From the NCBI GenBank assembly GCA_947090765.1, contig OX352322.1:229501-293500 (forward strand): a stretch of 64,000 bases of DNA. Direction: 5' to 3'. This document shows positions 18,248-27,747 of this stretch, piece by piece. Position numbers and translations under genes: made by a program. A model generated the notes under the pieces. It worked only from the letters and a program-made list of their open reading frames with translations, did no database searches and had not been told where the DNA came from. This DNA is from Pseudomonas sp. MM223 (GTDB lineage Bacteria; Pseudomonadota; Gammaproteobacteria; Pseudomonadales; Pseudomonadaceae). Within the stretch, counting starts at the first letter, position 1. The number at the start of each line of letters is the position of its first letter.

Positions 18248-18929
18248 AGCGTGTTTCCCCTTGACCGTTGATGGCAGCCAGGCGTGGCAGGCCGAAGTGT
18301 TCGACCAGTGCCCAGTCGTGGGACACGATCAAGGCGCTCAGCCCTAGCTCAGCCACCAGTTGCAGCAGTAGTTCGAACAGCCGCTCTGCATTGTGCGGGT
18401 CGAGTGCGGCGGTGGGTTCGTCGGCCAACAGCACCCTGGGTTCATGGGCGATGGCACGCACGCAGGCCACCCGCTGGCGCTCGCCGATGGACAGCGCCTG
18501 GGGCAGCTTGCCCAGCAGTGGTGCCAGGCGCAGTGCTTCGATGGCTGTGTCCACCGCCGTGCTGGCAGGTGGCAGGCCGAGCAGGCGGCGTGGCAGCAGG
18601 ATGTTGTCGCGCACACTGAGAAAAGGCAGCAGCCCGCCGTTCTGCAGCACAAAGCCAAGCTCGCGCGAACGCAATGCTGCCAACGCCGGCTGTTGGTCAC
18701 TGGCCAGCAGGCTGGCCACATCCTGGCGTTGTGGGCCAAGCCTGTAGTGCGTCAGTTGCTCAGGCTTGAGCAGCAGGCCAATGGCCTCCAGCAGCGTGCT
18801 CTTGCCGCAGCCGCTCTCGCCTGTGATGGCACGCACTTCGCCGGGTTGCAGGCACAGTGCGTCCAGCCGTACCCGGTGAGCCTGCGATCCTTCGCCTCGA
18901 ACGACTTGTAGTCCCTTGATATCGAGCAT
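18231..18929 (-). CDS. ABC transporter ATP-binding protein (LolD/TagT-like)
   Basis: A 232-residue cytoplasmic ATPase. Walker A is GESGCGKST near residue 38, Q-loop VLQNGGLLPFLSVRDN, signature variant LSIGERQRVA, Walker B VLLADEPTAALD, and switch histidine SHDWALV. The signature reads SIGER rather than SGGQ, a tolerated change. The stop overlaps the permease start by 17 bases, so the two form one transporter. Starts 6 bases after the stop of the upstream vWA gene. Confidence 0.9.
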   Translation of the reverse strand: MLDIKGLQVVRGEGSQAHRVRLDALCLQPGEVRAITGESGCGKSTLLEAIGLLLKPEQLTHYRLGPQRQDVASLLASDQQPALAALRSRELGFVLQNGGLLPFLSVRDNILLPRRLLGLPPASTAVDTAIEALRLAPLLGKLPQALSIGERQRVACVRAIAHEPRVLLADEPTAALDPHNAERLFELLLQLVAELGLSALIVSHDWALVEHFGLPRLAAINGQGETRFEPVA

Positions 18930-18935
18930 ATGGGG

Positions 18936-20888
18936 TCAGGGCATCATTTCCAGCGGTACCGGGTAGACGTTGTCGCGGCTGTCACTGCCTGGCGCCAGGG
19001 CAACCCAGCGATCGACATCGGCGTTGTAACGTTGGTAATGGCGCAGCTTGGTGCTGAGGCTGCGGATGAATTTCTCCTGGGCCAGGCCATCCCAGCCCTT
19101 CCAGGTTTCTTCGTCCAGGTTCAGCACTTCGCTCTGGTAGGGCAGGTCTTGCAGGTACTCGCCAAGCACGCCCAGGTCTGCCACGCGGGTGGTCGAGCCC
19201 TGTTTCAGCTGGTTGGGGTCGGCACCCATGGTTGCCGCAACCGAACGCAGGCGGGTGAACATCTCGTCTGGCGAAATCATGCCTTCGTTGGCGGCATCCA
19301 GAATCTGCTTGAGTACATCGCTCAGGTCGCTGAGTTGGGCCTTGGTCAGCAGCACGCGCACATCGGTGGTCGGTACATTCTGTTTGACCAGGTCGCGGTC
19401 GCTGATCCAGGCCTGGAACACTGGCGGCGCCTGGGTTCCGTTGGCCTTGCCGAGGTAGGCCAGCTGCATGGCATGGCCAATCAGGGCGGCATCCTCGAGC
19501 ATTTTCTTCTCGGCAGGGTCGGCCTTGGCATTGGTTGCGCTGCCGATGGCCGCCTCGCCCATGTAGGCAGCCCGCACTTGTTGGGTGATGGCGGCAGCCA
19601 GGCCGTCGACCTTGCGGCCAAAGGCCTCTACATCGCCGGCATTGACCGGGTAGTACAGCGAGGTGTTGGTGCCCGGGTAATTCGACAGGGTGCGGTACTG
19701 CGCTTCGGCGGCGCTGTGGTTCTTGGCGCCGCTCGGGGTTTTCAGGTGCAGGGTGTACAGGGCTACGCCAGGGTTGCTGGCCTCGATCTTGACCTGTTCG
19801 GCGCCAAGGCCGGTGCTCGACAGCTTGTCCCCCCCGTCGATGGCGCCGGCATCGGTGATCAGCACTACATAGCGTGCGCCAAACTGGCTCCAGTCGATCT
19901 GGTCGACGGCAGACATCACACCAGCGTAGGCATCTTCGTTGAACTCGCTGCTGGACACCTTGGCCTGCTTCAGGTCCGCGACCTTGGCCATGAAGTCGGC
20001 ACCGTCCTTCACCGCGTTGGGGTCGGCGTACATCTTGCTGACGTATTCCAGGCCCGGCACGGCCTTGGTGCTGGAACGGTAGGCGACCAGGCCGAACTTG
20101 ACCTGCTTGCCGAGGTTTTCCTTTTCGATCTGCCCGTACACGCGCTTGATCGCTTCACGGGTGCGATCGATGTACGGGTCCATCGAAATGGTCGAGTCGA
20201 TGACGAACACCACGGCTGCACTGAACGCCTTCAACTGTTGGTTGGCAGCGGCCTGGCCAGGCGCAGGTGTTGCGGCTGCGGCACTGTCGGCCTTGCTGAC
20301 CGATGCCACATTGAGAATGCGCGTGCGGAAGCCTTCTTCGGTCATCACTTCTTCGCCGCTGAGCACGGGCAGCAGGTAGAAGTTTTTCTGCAGGTCGACG
20401 AAGTATTCGGGCTCTTCGGCCAACACGCCGGGCGCCTCGGTACCGTGCTTGAGCTTGGCACGTAGCGGGGCCACATGGCTGACAGGGTCGGGGGCGTTGA
20501 GAATGCCTTCGAGCTGGTTGCGCTCCTTGAAGAACATCAGCCGGTCACGGTTGGCGGGGTTGGTAAACGCCAGGGTCAGCTGCATCTTCCATTCGACGGT
20601 GCAATCGGCAGGCAACCAGCCGATGCTCTTGCCCTGGGTGTCAGGCCCAACCCGCAGCCACTCGCGGGCGTCGGCCTGGGCGCGTTCATACACGTAGAAG
20701 CGGCTGAAGGTCGGTTGTGCGGCGCCAGGTGCAGCCCCGGCGTTATCGCTCAGCTTGCAGCCTGGCGTGGTCAACACGCGCTGAAACAGGGTTTTCTTGC
20801 CGTCCTGCAGCAGGGGTTTGTCGGCAGCCTGCAGGGCAGGGCTGAGCGACAAGGCCAGCAGCGCGGCGCCAATGCTACGCATCTTCAT
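18936..20888 (-). CDS. Periplasmic vWA protein, PpkA C-terminal-like
   Basis: A 650-residue protein with signal peptide (ALQA-ADK near residue 20). An N-terminal region includes LFQRVLTTPGCKL, FYVYERA, W..VG and WKMQLTLAFTNPANRDR, then at about 220-430 a vWA domain with VFVIDSTISMD (metal motif D-S-T-I-S) and VVLITDAGAIDGG, then a helical C-terminal region. The order LFQRVLT / FYVY / FTNP / vWA recalls the periplasmic half of the type VI kinase PpkA as I remember it, but there is no kinase domain and no transmembrane anchor. Fourth gene of the srf operon after srfC. A periplasmic sensor or assembly role is inferred. Confidence 0.8.
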   Translation of the reverse strand: MKMRSIGAALLALSLSPALQAADKPLLQDGKKTLFQRVLTTPGCKLSDNAGAAPGAAQPTFSRFYVYERAQADAREWLRVGPDTQGKSIGWLPADCTVEWKMQLTLAFTNPANRDRLMFFKERNQLEGILNAPDPVSHVAPLRAKLKHGTEAPGVLAEEPEYFVDLQKNFYLLPVLSGEEVMTEEGFRTRILNVASVSKADSAAAATPAPGQAAANQQLKAFSAAVVFVIDSTISMDPYIDRTREAIKRVYGQIEKENLGKQVKFGLVAYRSSTKAVPGLEYVSKMYADPNAVKDGADFMAKVADLKQAKVSSSEFNEDAYAGVMSAVDQIDWSQFGARYVVLITDAGAIDGGDKLSSTGLGAEQVKIEASNPGVALYTLHLKTPSGAKNHSAAEAQYRTLSNYPGTNTSLYYPVNAGDVEAFGRKVDGLAAAITQQVRAAYMGEAAIGSATNAKADPAEKKMLEDAALIGHAMQLAYLGKANGTQAPPVFQAWISDRDLVKQNVPTTDVRVLLTKAQLSDLSDVLKQILDAANEGMISPDEMFTRLRSVAATMGADPNQLKQGSTTRVADLGVLGEYLQDLPYQSEVLNLDEETWKGWDGLAQEKFIRSLSTKLRHYQRYNADVDRWVALAPGSDSRDNVYPVPLEMMP

Positions 20889-21937
20889 GGCTTGAGCTCC
20901 TCGTAGCGCTGCTTGGCTTCGGCGTTGTTTTCATCGAAGCCGAGGATGGTCTCGTACCAGGAGGCTGCCGTGGCGGCTTCCGGTGCCTTGAAGCAGTTGC
21001 TTGGCTGGTGGTACTTGGGGTCGTACTCGTGGGCGTAGGCCGTGGCGATCTGGATGTCACCGGTATTGGCGCGGTTGGCATACAGGCGCTGGGCCACGTC
21101 GCACTGGTCATTGGCCTTGGCCACGCTGATCACTTCAAGCAGTGCGGCGCTGTCCGGCTTGCTCTGGATGCACGACTGCAGGAACGCCAGCGAGGTCTGG
21201 CTTTTCATGCTTTCCAGCGAGCAAGGTTTGGCCCCGTCGACCTGTGTGGCGGGCTTGTCTTCAGGCGGCACCGGTGCCGGTGCCGGCGCTTCGGCCGCGC
21301 TGCGGTTGAACCACCACCAGCCGCCCCCGGCAGCCAGTGCCAGCACAATCAGGATCAACAGGGGCAGCAGCCATTTGTTGCCTTGCTTGGCTGCCACTGT
21401 CGGTGCCGCAGCCGCAGCCGCAGCCGCTGGCTTTGGCTCGGGTTCAGGTTCAGGTTCCGGCGCTGCAGCCACTGCCGGAGCAGGCTCAGGAGTGGGCGCC
21501 GCAGGTGGTTCGACAATCACCGTCGCGCTGGGCAACGGTGCCGGGGGCGGGGATTTCTCCAGCGCTGGCCCAGACTCGACAGAGGCCATGACGGCGCTGT
21601 TGATACGCACCATGCCAAGGTCGCTGCGCCCGGTCTGCGGGTTGCTGACCTCGATACGGAAGGTGGCGGTGCCGCTGGCCTGCAGCAACGGGTTGATCAG
21701 GTTGGGGCCGATCCGCGTCTCGATGGCCGGTGAGCCGGCAACGGCACTCAGGTTATCCAGGCGGAACCAGTGGGCGACGTTGCCCCAGTGCCCGCCTTCA
21801 TGCAGGAACTCATGGGACTGGCTGCTCTGCAGGGAGCATTGCAGCCCTTCACTGGCGCCCTCCCAGCCGGTGATCCGCAGCAGGCCCTGGCCCGGCGTGT
21901 TCACATCCAGTGGCAGCACATCAACTCTGATACCCAT
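20885..21937 (-). CDS. Membrane-anchored protein of unknown function (srf operon)
   Basis: Unrecognised 350-residue protein. Residues 1-120 are a beta-rich cytoplasmic domain (GIRVDVLPLDVNTPGQG; FRLDNLSAVAGSPAIETRIGPNLINP). Residues 125-190 are a Pro/Ala/Glu linker with a PEPEPEPEPKP run, 195-215 a transmembrane helix ending in GGGWWWF, and the C-terminal 120 residues a periplasmic helical, TPR/Sel1-like domain with four cysteines. It shares the cytoplasmic domain - linker - helix - periplasmic domain plan with SrfA and the tandem vWA proteins, though not their N-terminal sequence. ATG at 21937; it lies between srfC and the vWA gene, overlapping the latter by 4 bases. Confidence 0.75.
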   Translation of the reverse strand: MGIRVDVLPLDVNTPGQGLLRITGWEGASEGLQCSLQSSQSHEFLHEGGHWGNVAHWFRLDNLSAVAGSPAIETRIGPNLINPLLQASGTATFRIEVSNPQTGRSDLGMVRINSAVMASVESGPALEKSPPPAPLPSATVIVEPPAAPTPEPAPAVAAAPEPEPEPEPKPAAAAAAAAPTVAAKQGNKWLLPLLILIVLALAAGGGWWWFNRSAAEAPAPAPVPPEDKPATQVDGAKPCSLESMKSQTSLAFLQSCIQSKPDSAALLEVISVAKANDQCDVAQRLYANRANTGDIQIATAYAHEYDPKYHQPSNCFKAPEAATAASWYETILGFDENNAEAKQRYEELKP

Positions 21938-21942
21938 TGCAA

Positions 21943-24652
21943 TCAACTCGCTTGAAAGGTGTTCAGCAACACCGCCAACTGGCGTCGCTGCTCGGTGGTA
22001 ATTTCCGGGTCGGCGCCGCTCTTGGCGTTTTCCTGGGTCAGCCAGGCGAGGCCCGACAGCCAGTCAACCAGGAAGCGCTGTTCATGGTGCGGAGGCTGCT
22101 CTGGCAGCATCGGCAGCTCGCCCACCGGCACGCTCTGGTAGAAGTCGAACACCGGCTCGCGCGACCCCAGCAGGCTGTTCGGGCGTTCTGCGGCGGGTTT
22201 GTCCAGCAAGCCGAACCAGGACAGGAAGTCGCGCATGGCCAGCTGCACCGTCAGCACCTGGCGCTGGACCATCTGGTCACGGCGCATGCCGTTCAGCACC
22301 CGGCGCATGACGGCGCTGTCCAGCTGCTCGATGAACAGCGGGCGGCGCACCGCGCTGACCAACTCTTCGACCAAGGCCTCGACCACTTCACGGCTGATGC
22401 GCAGGCTGCGAAGGCGCATGGGTTGTGTGCCCAGGTCGCGCATGTGCTTGATCCACGCCTTCAGCGCCGCGCGGACAAAGCGCTGCTCAGAGGTAAGGCG
22501 TTTGGCCAGCGGCTTGGCAGCAGGCGCTGGTGCTGCGGCAGGGCTATTGGCGAACAGGTTGCCGAAGCTGATGGCCGGGGCCTTGTTGGCCGGAGCCTGT
22601 GGCGGCTTGTTCAGGCGCTTCAGCGGTGTCGCCGTCAATGCCGTCGATGTCGTACACGCCGCCCAGGTAAAGGTCGCGCAGCTGTTCGACAGGCACCTGC
22701 AAGGCATGGATCAGTTCGCTGATCGCGTCCGGGTCGGCGCCCAGGTTGTCGAGCAAGTACTGGGTTTTTTCCCGCTTCTTGTTCAGCAGCTGTTCGAAAT
22801 CTTCTTCGCGCCAGGTGTTCAGGCCGTGTTCCAGCAGGTCGGTGCGGCACTGCTCCAGCTGTTCTTCGATACGGGTGAGCTTGAAGTCGATGTTGCTGAT
22901 GCCCCGGAAGCTGCCACTGAAGCGGCTGATACCGCCGTCATTGAGTTCGAGCATCGCGGCCCAGGCGTCAGCCGGGTCCTTGATGTGCCGCAGCACCGAC
23001 GGGCTTTGCGCAAAGCATTGCTGCAACTGTACAAGGCGAGGGGCATGGCGCTCGTTCAGGCAGGTTTCTTCGCCGTTGCCGATATCGCGCTCGATGAACG
23101 CGGTATCCAGGCGCGGCTTGCGCACCAGGTAAGTGTTGTTGAACGGTACGCCGGACCAGTCCTTCATCCACTCCTGGCTGCCGAAGCGCTCGATCATGGT
23201 GAGTTTCATCATGTTCTCGCAGCCTTCGGGCAATTGCCCCTCGCTCAGGGCGAGCGTGTTGCCGATGAAACCATCGAGCATGGTCAGCGCCCAGATCAGG
23301 CCGGGGGTGCGCTGGCTGCGTTCTTTGGGCGTGGCGCCTTGTGTCTTGTGGATCCAGCGGGTCAGCACTGGGCCGACGCTGACCACTTCGCTTTGCTTGA
23401 ACGAACTGGTGCACAGCACCAGGCCGTTCATCTGCTGGGCGTCGGTATAGCGCTCGAACAAATAGGCAACCTTGCCACGCAGGATCAGGCTGGCGGCCGG
23501 GTTGACCTCTTCGACCACATCAGGGCTTGCCGCATCTTCGATACGCAGCAGCTTCTGGCGCGTGCGGTAACCGGGGAAGTCGAGCAGGTCGACTTCCTCT
23601 ACTACCGGGTCCTTGGGGCTGTTGGTCAGGCGGAAAGTCATCTCGGCAGTCAGTGCCGCCAGTTGCGCAACCGACAGTGATACGCTGCCCTGCACCTTGT
23701 CACCCAGCAGCGGCAGTACGTTTACGGGCAGGTCGCGGCCAGTGCCGAGGCGGCCGAGAATATCGACGTTCATGATGCTGTTGGCCTGGGTGTAAGCGCC
23801 GTTTTCTTCCTTCACCAGCACGCTCAGGGGGGCGTAGACGGTGTCGGGGAAACCCAGCTTCTGCAGGCCGCCAACCAGCAGTTCATAAATTTCGGTGAGG
23901 GCGTCCTGTTCACCCCACAGGACCGAAAACAGCTTGGCACGCTGACGCGGGTTCAGGCGCGGTGCCAGCTTGATCACCCGTGGCCAGTAAAGCTCGTTGA
24001 GCTTGCGCACCGACTTTTCGTAGTTACCTTTGAGGTAGTCCCACAGGGCGACTACGTCATCACCGTTCACGCCCGGTTGCAGGCCCTCGTTTTCGCGGCC
24101 CTCGAAGCCGGCCAGCAGGGCCTGGATACGTTCGTCGGTGTAGGTGTAATCCAGCTTTTCCTGGTCGAAATCTTCGAACCAGGCATTGGACAGGATCTTG
24201 GCCACTTCGATTTCGCTGAACAGCTTCAGCTCGACCGGGTGGTTGGCATCCGGGCTGGGCTTGGCACGCCGGCTGAAACGGGTGACCAGGCCGGTGGCTT
24301 CCTTACCCAGGCCGGTCGGGTTCACATGTTCGATGAAGTCCAGGGTGCGGCCACCGAAATCGGTTTCCAGGCGGCCGCTGCGGTCAGCGGCCAATGCCGA
24401 GATCAGGTACGACTTGCCCGCCTGGGACAGGCCGAAGAAGCCGATCACCATGGGGGTGGAAGCGGCACGCTGCAGGTCCTTGGCGCGGTTGCGGGCCTGG
24501 CGCAGGCGCAGGTTGAGGCCATCGGCCTCGGCCTCGACGCTGGCAGCATTGCCACGCACCTGCTCGATCCAGTCCAGGGCCTCGCCGGCGCCTTTGTGAA
24601 TGGCGCCCCAGGCACCCATCAACTGCTGTTGCTTTGGCGTAAGGTCGCTCAT
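21943..24652 (-). pseudogene. srfC: SrfC, dynamin-like P-loop GTPase, frameshifted
   Basis: Member of the SrfC / Virul_Fac family, named from Salmonella SsrB-regulated srfABC. Walker A GLSQAGKS is at residues 74-81, and a G3-type DFPG lies in the block DLLDFPGYRTR. Long helical regions follow, as in dynamin superfamily proteins. The first frame runs 24652 to about 22630 and the second to 21943; removing one base near GGCGACACC (about 22630) joins GVYDIDGIDG to TPLKRLNKPP. The total of 2710 nt is one over a codon multiple, giving about 903 residues when repaired. The start overlaps the srfB stop as ATGA. I read it as one gene with an error rather than two genes, because the second part has no start of its own. 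Confidence 0.82.
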
Positions 24653-27600
24653 TTTCCTTTGACGTTCCCGCTGTCGAGCCAATAGTCGCTGTCACTCAAG
24701 CTCATGGTCGGCATGGTGTTGAGTGAGAGTTCAAGATCCCGGTCGAAATCGAAGTCGGCATCCTGGATGTTCGATTCCAGCTTCTGGATGACCAGCTTGT
24801 CGCTGATCAGCCCCTGGTCACGTTCTTCCTGGTCGAACTGCTCGATTTCCAGGCGAATGCGCAGCACTGGAGCCGCGCCGTCCTTGCCCACCGCGTGGGA
24901 AAACTTTGCGCTGCCCGAGGACGTGAAACGCAGGGTGTACAGCGGTGAGGCAGACCAGCGTTCGGCGGCCAGTTGGCGGTAGCCCAGGTGCATGTCGCCG
25001 CGCATTTCCAGCCACGGCGTACCGCGTTCCTCGCCTTCGCCAACGATAGGCAGCTCGATCAGCCCCTTGTCGGACTTGAGGTCGTGGTAGAGCACGTCGG
25101 CACGTTTGATAGTGCCGGCGTTGTCGATTTGGCCAAAGTGCTTGATGACCGAGTACGGCTTGAGCGCGGCAGTGCGGAAATAGAAGTTCGGCACGCTGTG
25201 CTTGGAGCAAAGCAGGCAGATCATCGCGCCCACCGAGGCGGTGCTTTTCGGGTCGTCGATCAGGCCATTGCGGTGGAACGGGTACCAGCCACCGGTGCGG
25301 TAGTTCTGCATCGGCAGGATGCGCCCTGGCGGCAGTGGCAGGCGCTGGCGAATGAACGCCTGGATACCGGGCAGGCGCGAAGGGCGGCCGGTCAGCAGGA
25401 GCATGTCGCAGGGGTAGTTGAACACCACCTCGCACAATTCGCCGAGCACCTTGGTGATGTTGATCTGGCCACCCATGAAGGCAGCGTGGACACGCTCCAG
25501 ATCGAACACAATCGGTGTCTGCAGCAGGTCCAGAGCGCCGTCGCGGCCGACTTCGCGGCGTACGGCGGCATTGACGAACGCCAGTACGCTGTCATTGATC
25601 TGCGCCTCGCCCAACACCTGCTGCCAGGTCTGCTCTACGGCAGCCTGCGGTTGTGCCGGGTCAAACTGCTCATAGGCCTTGAGCAGGGCCAGGCCCAGCG
25701 GTACGAACACTTGCAGGTTCAATTGCTGGCGCAGCAAGCGTTCCTGGGCCGTGGCATCGCCATTGCCGCACAGGCGCGACATCAGTGCATCGGGTGCCGG
25801 AACACCCGCCGTGCGCAGTGCATTGGCGAAGGACGGCAGGATGAACTCCTGGATCACGTCCAGCAGGATGTCATCACCGGCAATCTTGAAACCGTCACGG
25901 AAGCGCTGGGTCGGCACGATGTGCACGTTGGCACCAGCACCGCCACCCGCGCCACGGTCCAGGCGGTAATCGGTGATCACCAGGTCGGTGGTACCGCCGC
26001 CGATGTCGATGGTCGCCAGGGTGATCTGTTCGTGCTCTTGCTTGTCCGGGCGGGCCAGCGTGGCAAAGAACTCCTCCGGGTGGCCGGCAAAGTTTTCGTT
26101 GACTTCGTTGTACAGGTAAACCAACTGGCCGCAGCTGGCCTCGTCCCACTCCACGCGCACGCTGGGGAACGGGGTACGGGTCTTGACGTCCTTGCCCTTG
26201 AACGGGTTGCTCTCGTCCTGGTGCCAGCCGAGGCTCTTCCAGACCAGCCCGATGGCTTCGTACAGGCGGTTGCTGAGCAGGCTGCGTTCAGCCTGGGGCA
26301 TGCCAGGCGGCACGGTCAGGGTAATGCTGTTGAGCTCGACGCGGCACTCGCGCATGGCCTTGGCGCGAACGCTGGGCCGGGCTGTTGATCTGGCTCAGCG
26401 CCTGGGTCACCACTTCGGCCAACATGAAGGTCATCAGGTTGCTGCGCGAATAGCGCGGGTTGAAGACCGGCATGTCGAAGGGCTTGAGGTACAGCGGCTG
26501 GCCACGGTCGTTGATCAGGTTGGCGAATGGCGCGGCAACGGCCATTGGCTCCTTGTCGGTCTTGACGTAGGCGGTGTTGAAACGCCAGCCATGGCCGTAG
26601 GCCTTTTCATCCCACAGGTAGCGTTTGGGGCTGGAGAGGCCGGTCGAACCTTCGGTGCCGCGGTTGCGGCTGGCCAGGCGGCTGGCTTCTCCACCGACAC
26701 GGGCGATGGTTGGCCACTGGAAGGCGTTGTGGCGGCCGCTCTTGATCGACAGGTGGTCTTTGCCGAAGGCGGCGTGGGTGAACTCGACCCGGCTTTCGAA
26801 GGCCTGGTTGTAGACCTTTTCCGGCTCGCTCAGGTCGCGCAGCGCCAGTACGTAGTTGTGGCGCATGCCCGAACCCGCCTGGCCATGGTCCTCGATGAGG
26901 ATGCCGCAGGTGCGCGAGTTGCCAACGTCCAGCACCAGGTCCACCGGGATCGGCTTGACGACGCCATTGGCCTCGTTGGCGATCACCTTGATTTCCGGTA
27001 TCTCGACCTTCGGCTTTTCGCTGCTCTGCTCGGCCGGCACCGGGCGGCGCAACAGGCTTAGCAGGTTCAGATAGTGGCCAAGGTGGCGGTTGCCCTGCAG
27101 GTCACGATCCAGGCGCTCGCGCGTCCACTCTGCGCGGGCCTCGGTGTACACCTCGGTCAGCCAGTCGCGGATCCAGGTGTGGGTCAGGAACCAGCCATAT
27201 TCACGGGCACTGCACGCCAGCTTGAACGCCACGCCGGAGCGCACGTCGTCTTCGTTGGGCGCCAGGTACGGTGCGCCGGTAACCACTGGCATGGTGCGGC
27301 TGTCGAAGCCGAGGGTGAGGCGATGGGTGTTGCCGTCGACATCGGGCTCTGCGAGCTTGACCAGGCGCATGCGCGCCCAGTTGTTCGGGCCTTCGTCAAA
27401 GCGATAAGGCGGTGTGAAACGCAGGACAGGGATCGGTAACCAGATCCCGTCCAGCAGCTTCAGGCTGTCTTCCATGGGCAGGCGGAAGTGGCTCTCATCG
27501 CTGGTGTCGAACTCCACCTGCACCACTTTGTCTGGCTCAGGCTCATAGAAGTCCTTGTACTCCTTGGACCACAGCAGGCGTGTCGGCACCATGCCATTGT

Positions 27601-27727
27601 TGAGCTGGACGAATTTGCCGGTCTGCTCGCCATCCGGGCCGAGACGCAGGGCGAAATCCATGAATTGAATTCCGGTATCGCTGACCAGCGTGACCGTTTC
27701 TTCGAACTGGGTGATTTCGGGCAACAT
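24649..27727 (-). pseudogene. srfB: SrfB, actin/Hsp70-fold ATPase, frameshifted
   Basis: SrfB family protein (Pfam SrfB), about 1025 residues when repaired. The N-terminal frame (MLPEITQFEETVTLVSDTG) includes the phosphate-1-like DLVLDVGNSRTCG. The C-terminal frame contains the phosphate-2-like ATIDIGGGTTDLVITDY and the ribose-binding-like LLLTGRPSRLPG, all hallmarks of the actin/Hsp70 ATPase superfamily. The frame breaks near 26366, where QINSPAQRS should continue as AKAMRECRVELNS. The total of 3079 nt is one over a codon multiple. Follows srfA by 20 bases and overlaps srfC by 4 bases. Confidence 0.85.
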
Positions 27728-27747
27728 CTTCTGCGTTTCTCGTGTGA

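Noticed and set aside
22625..24652. srfC and a separate 254-codon gene as two genes
   Set aside because: The second frame has no start near the junction and upstream of it is only a shadow of srfC; a single base restores one continuous protein of family length.
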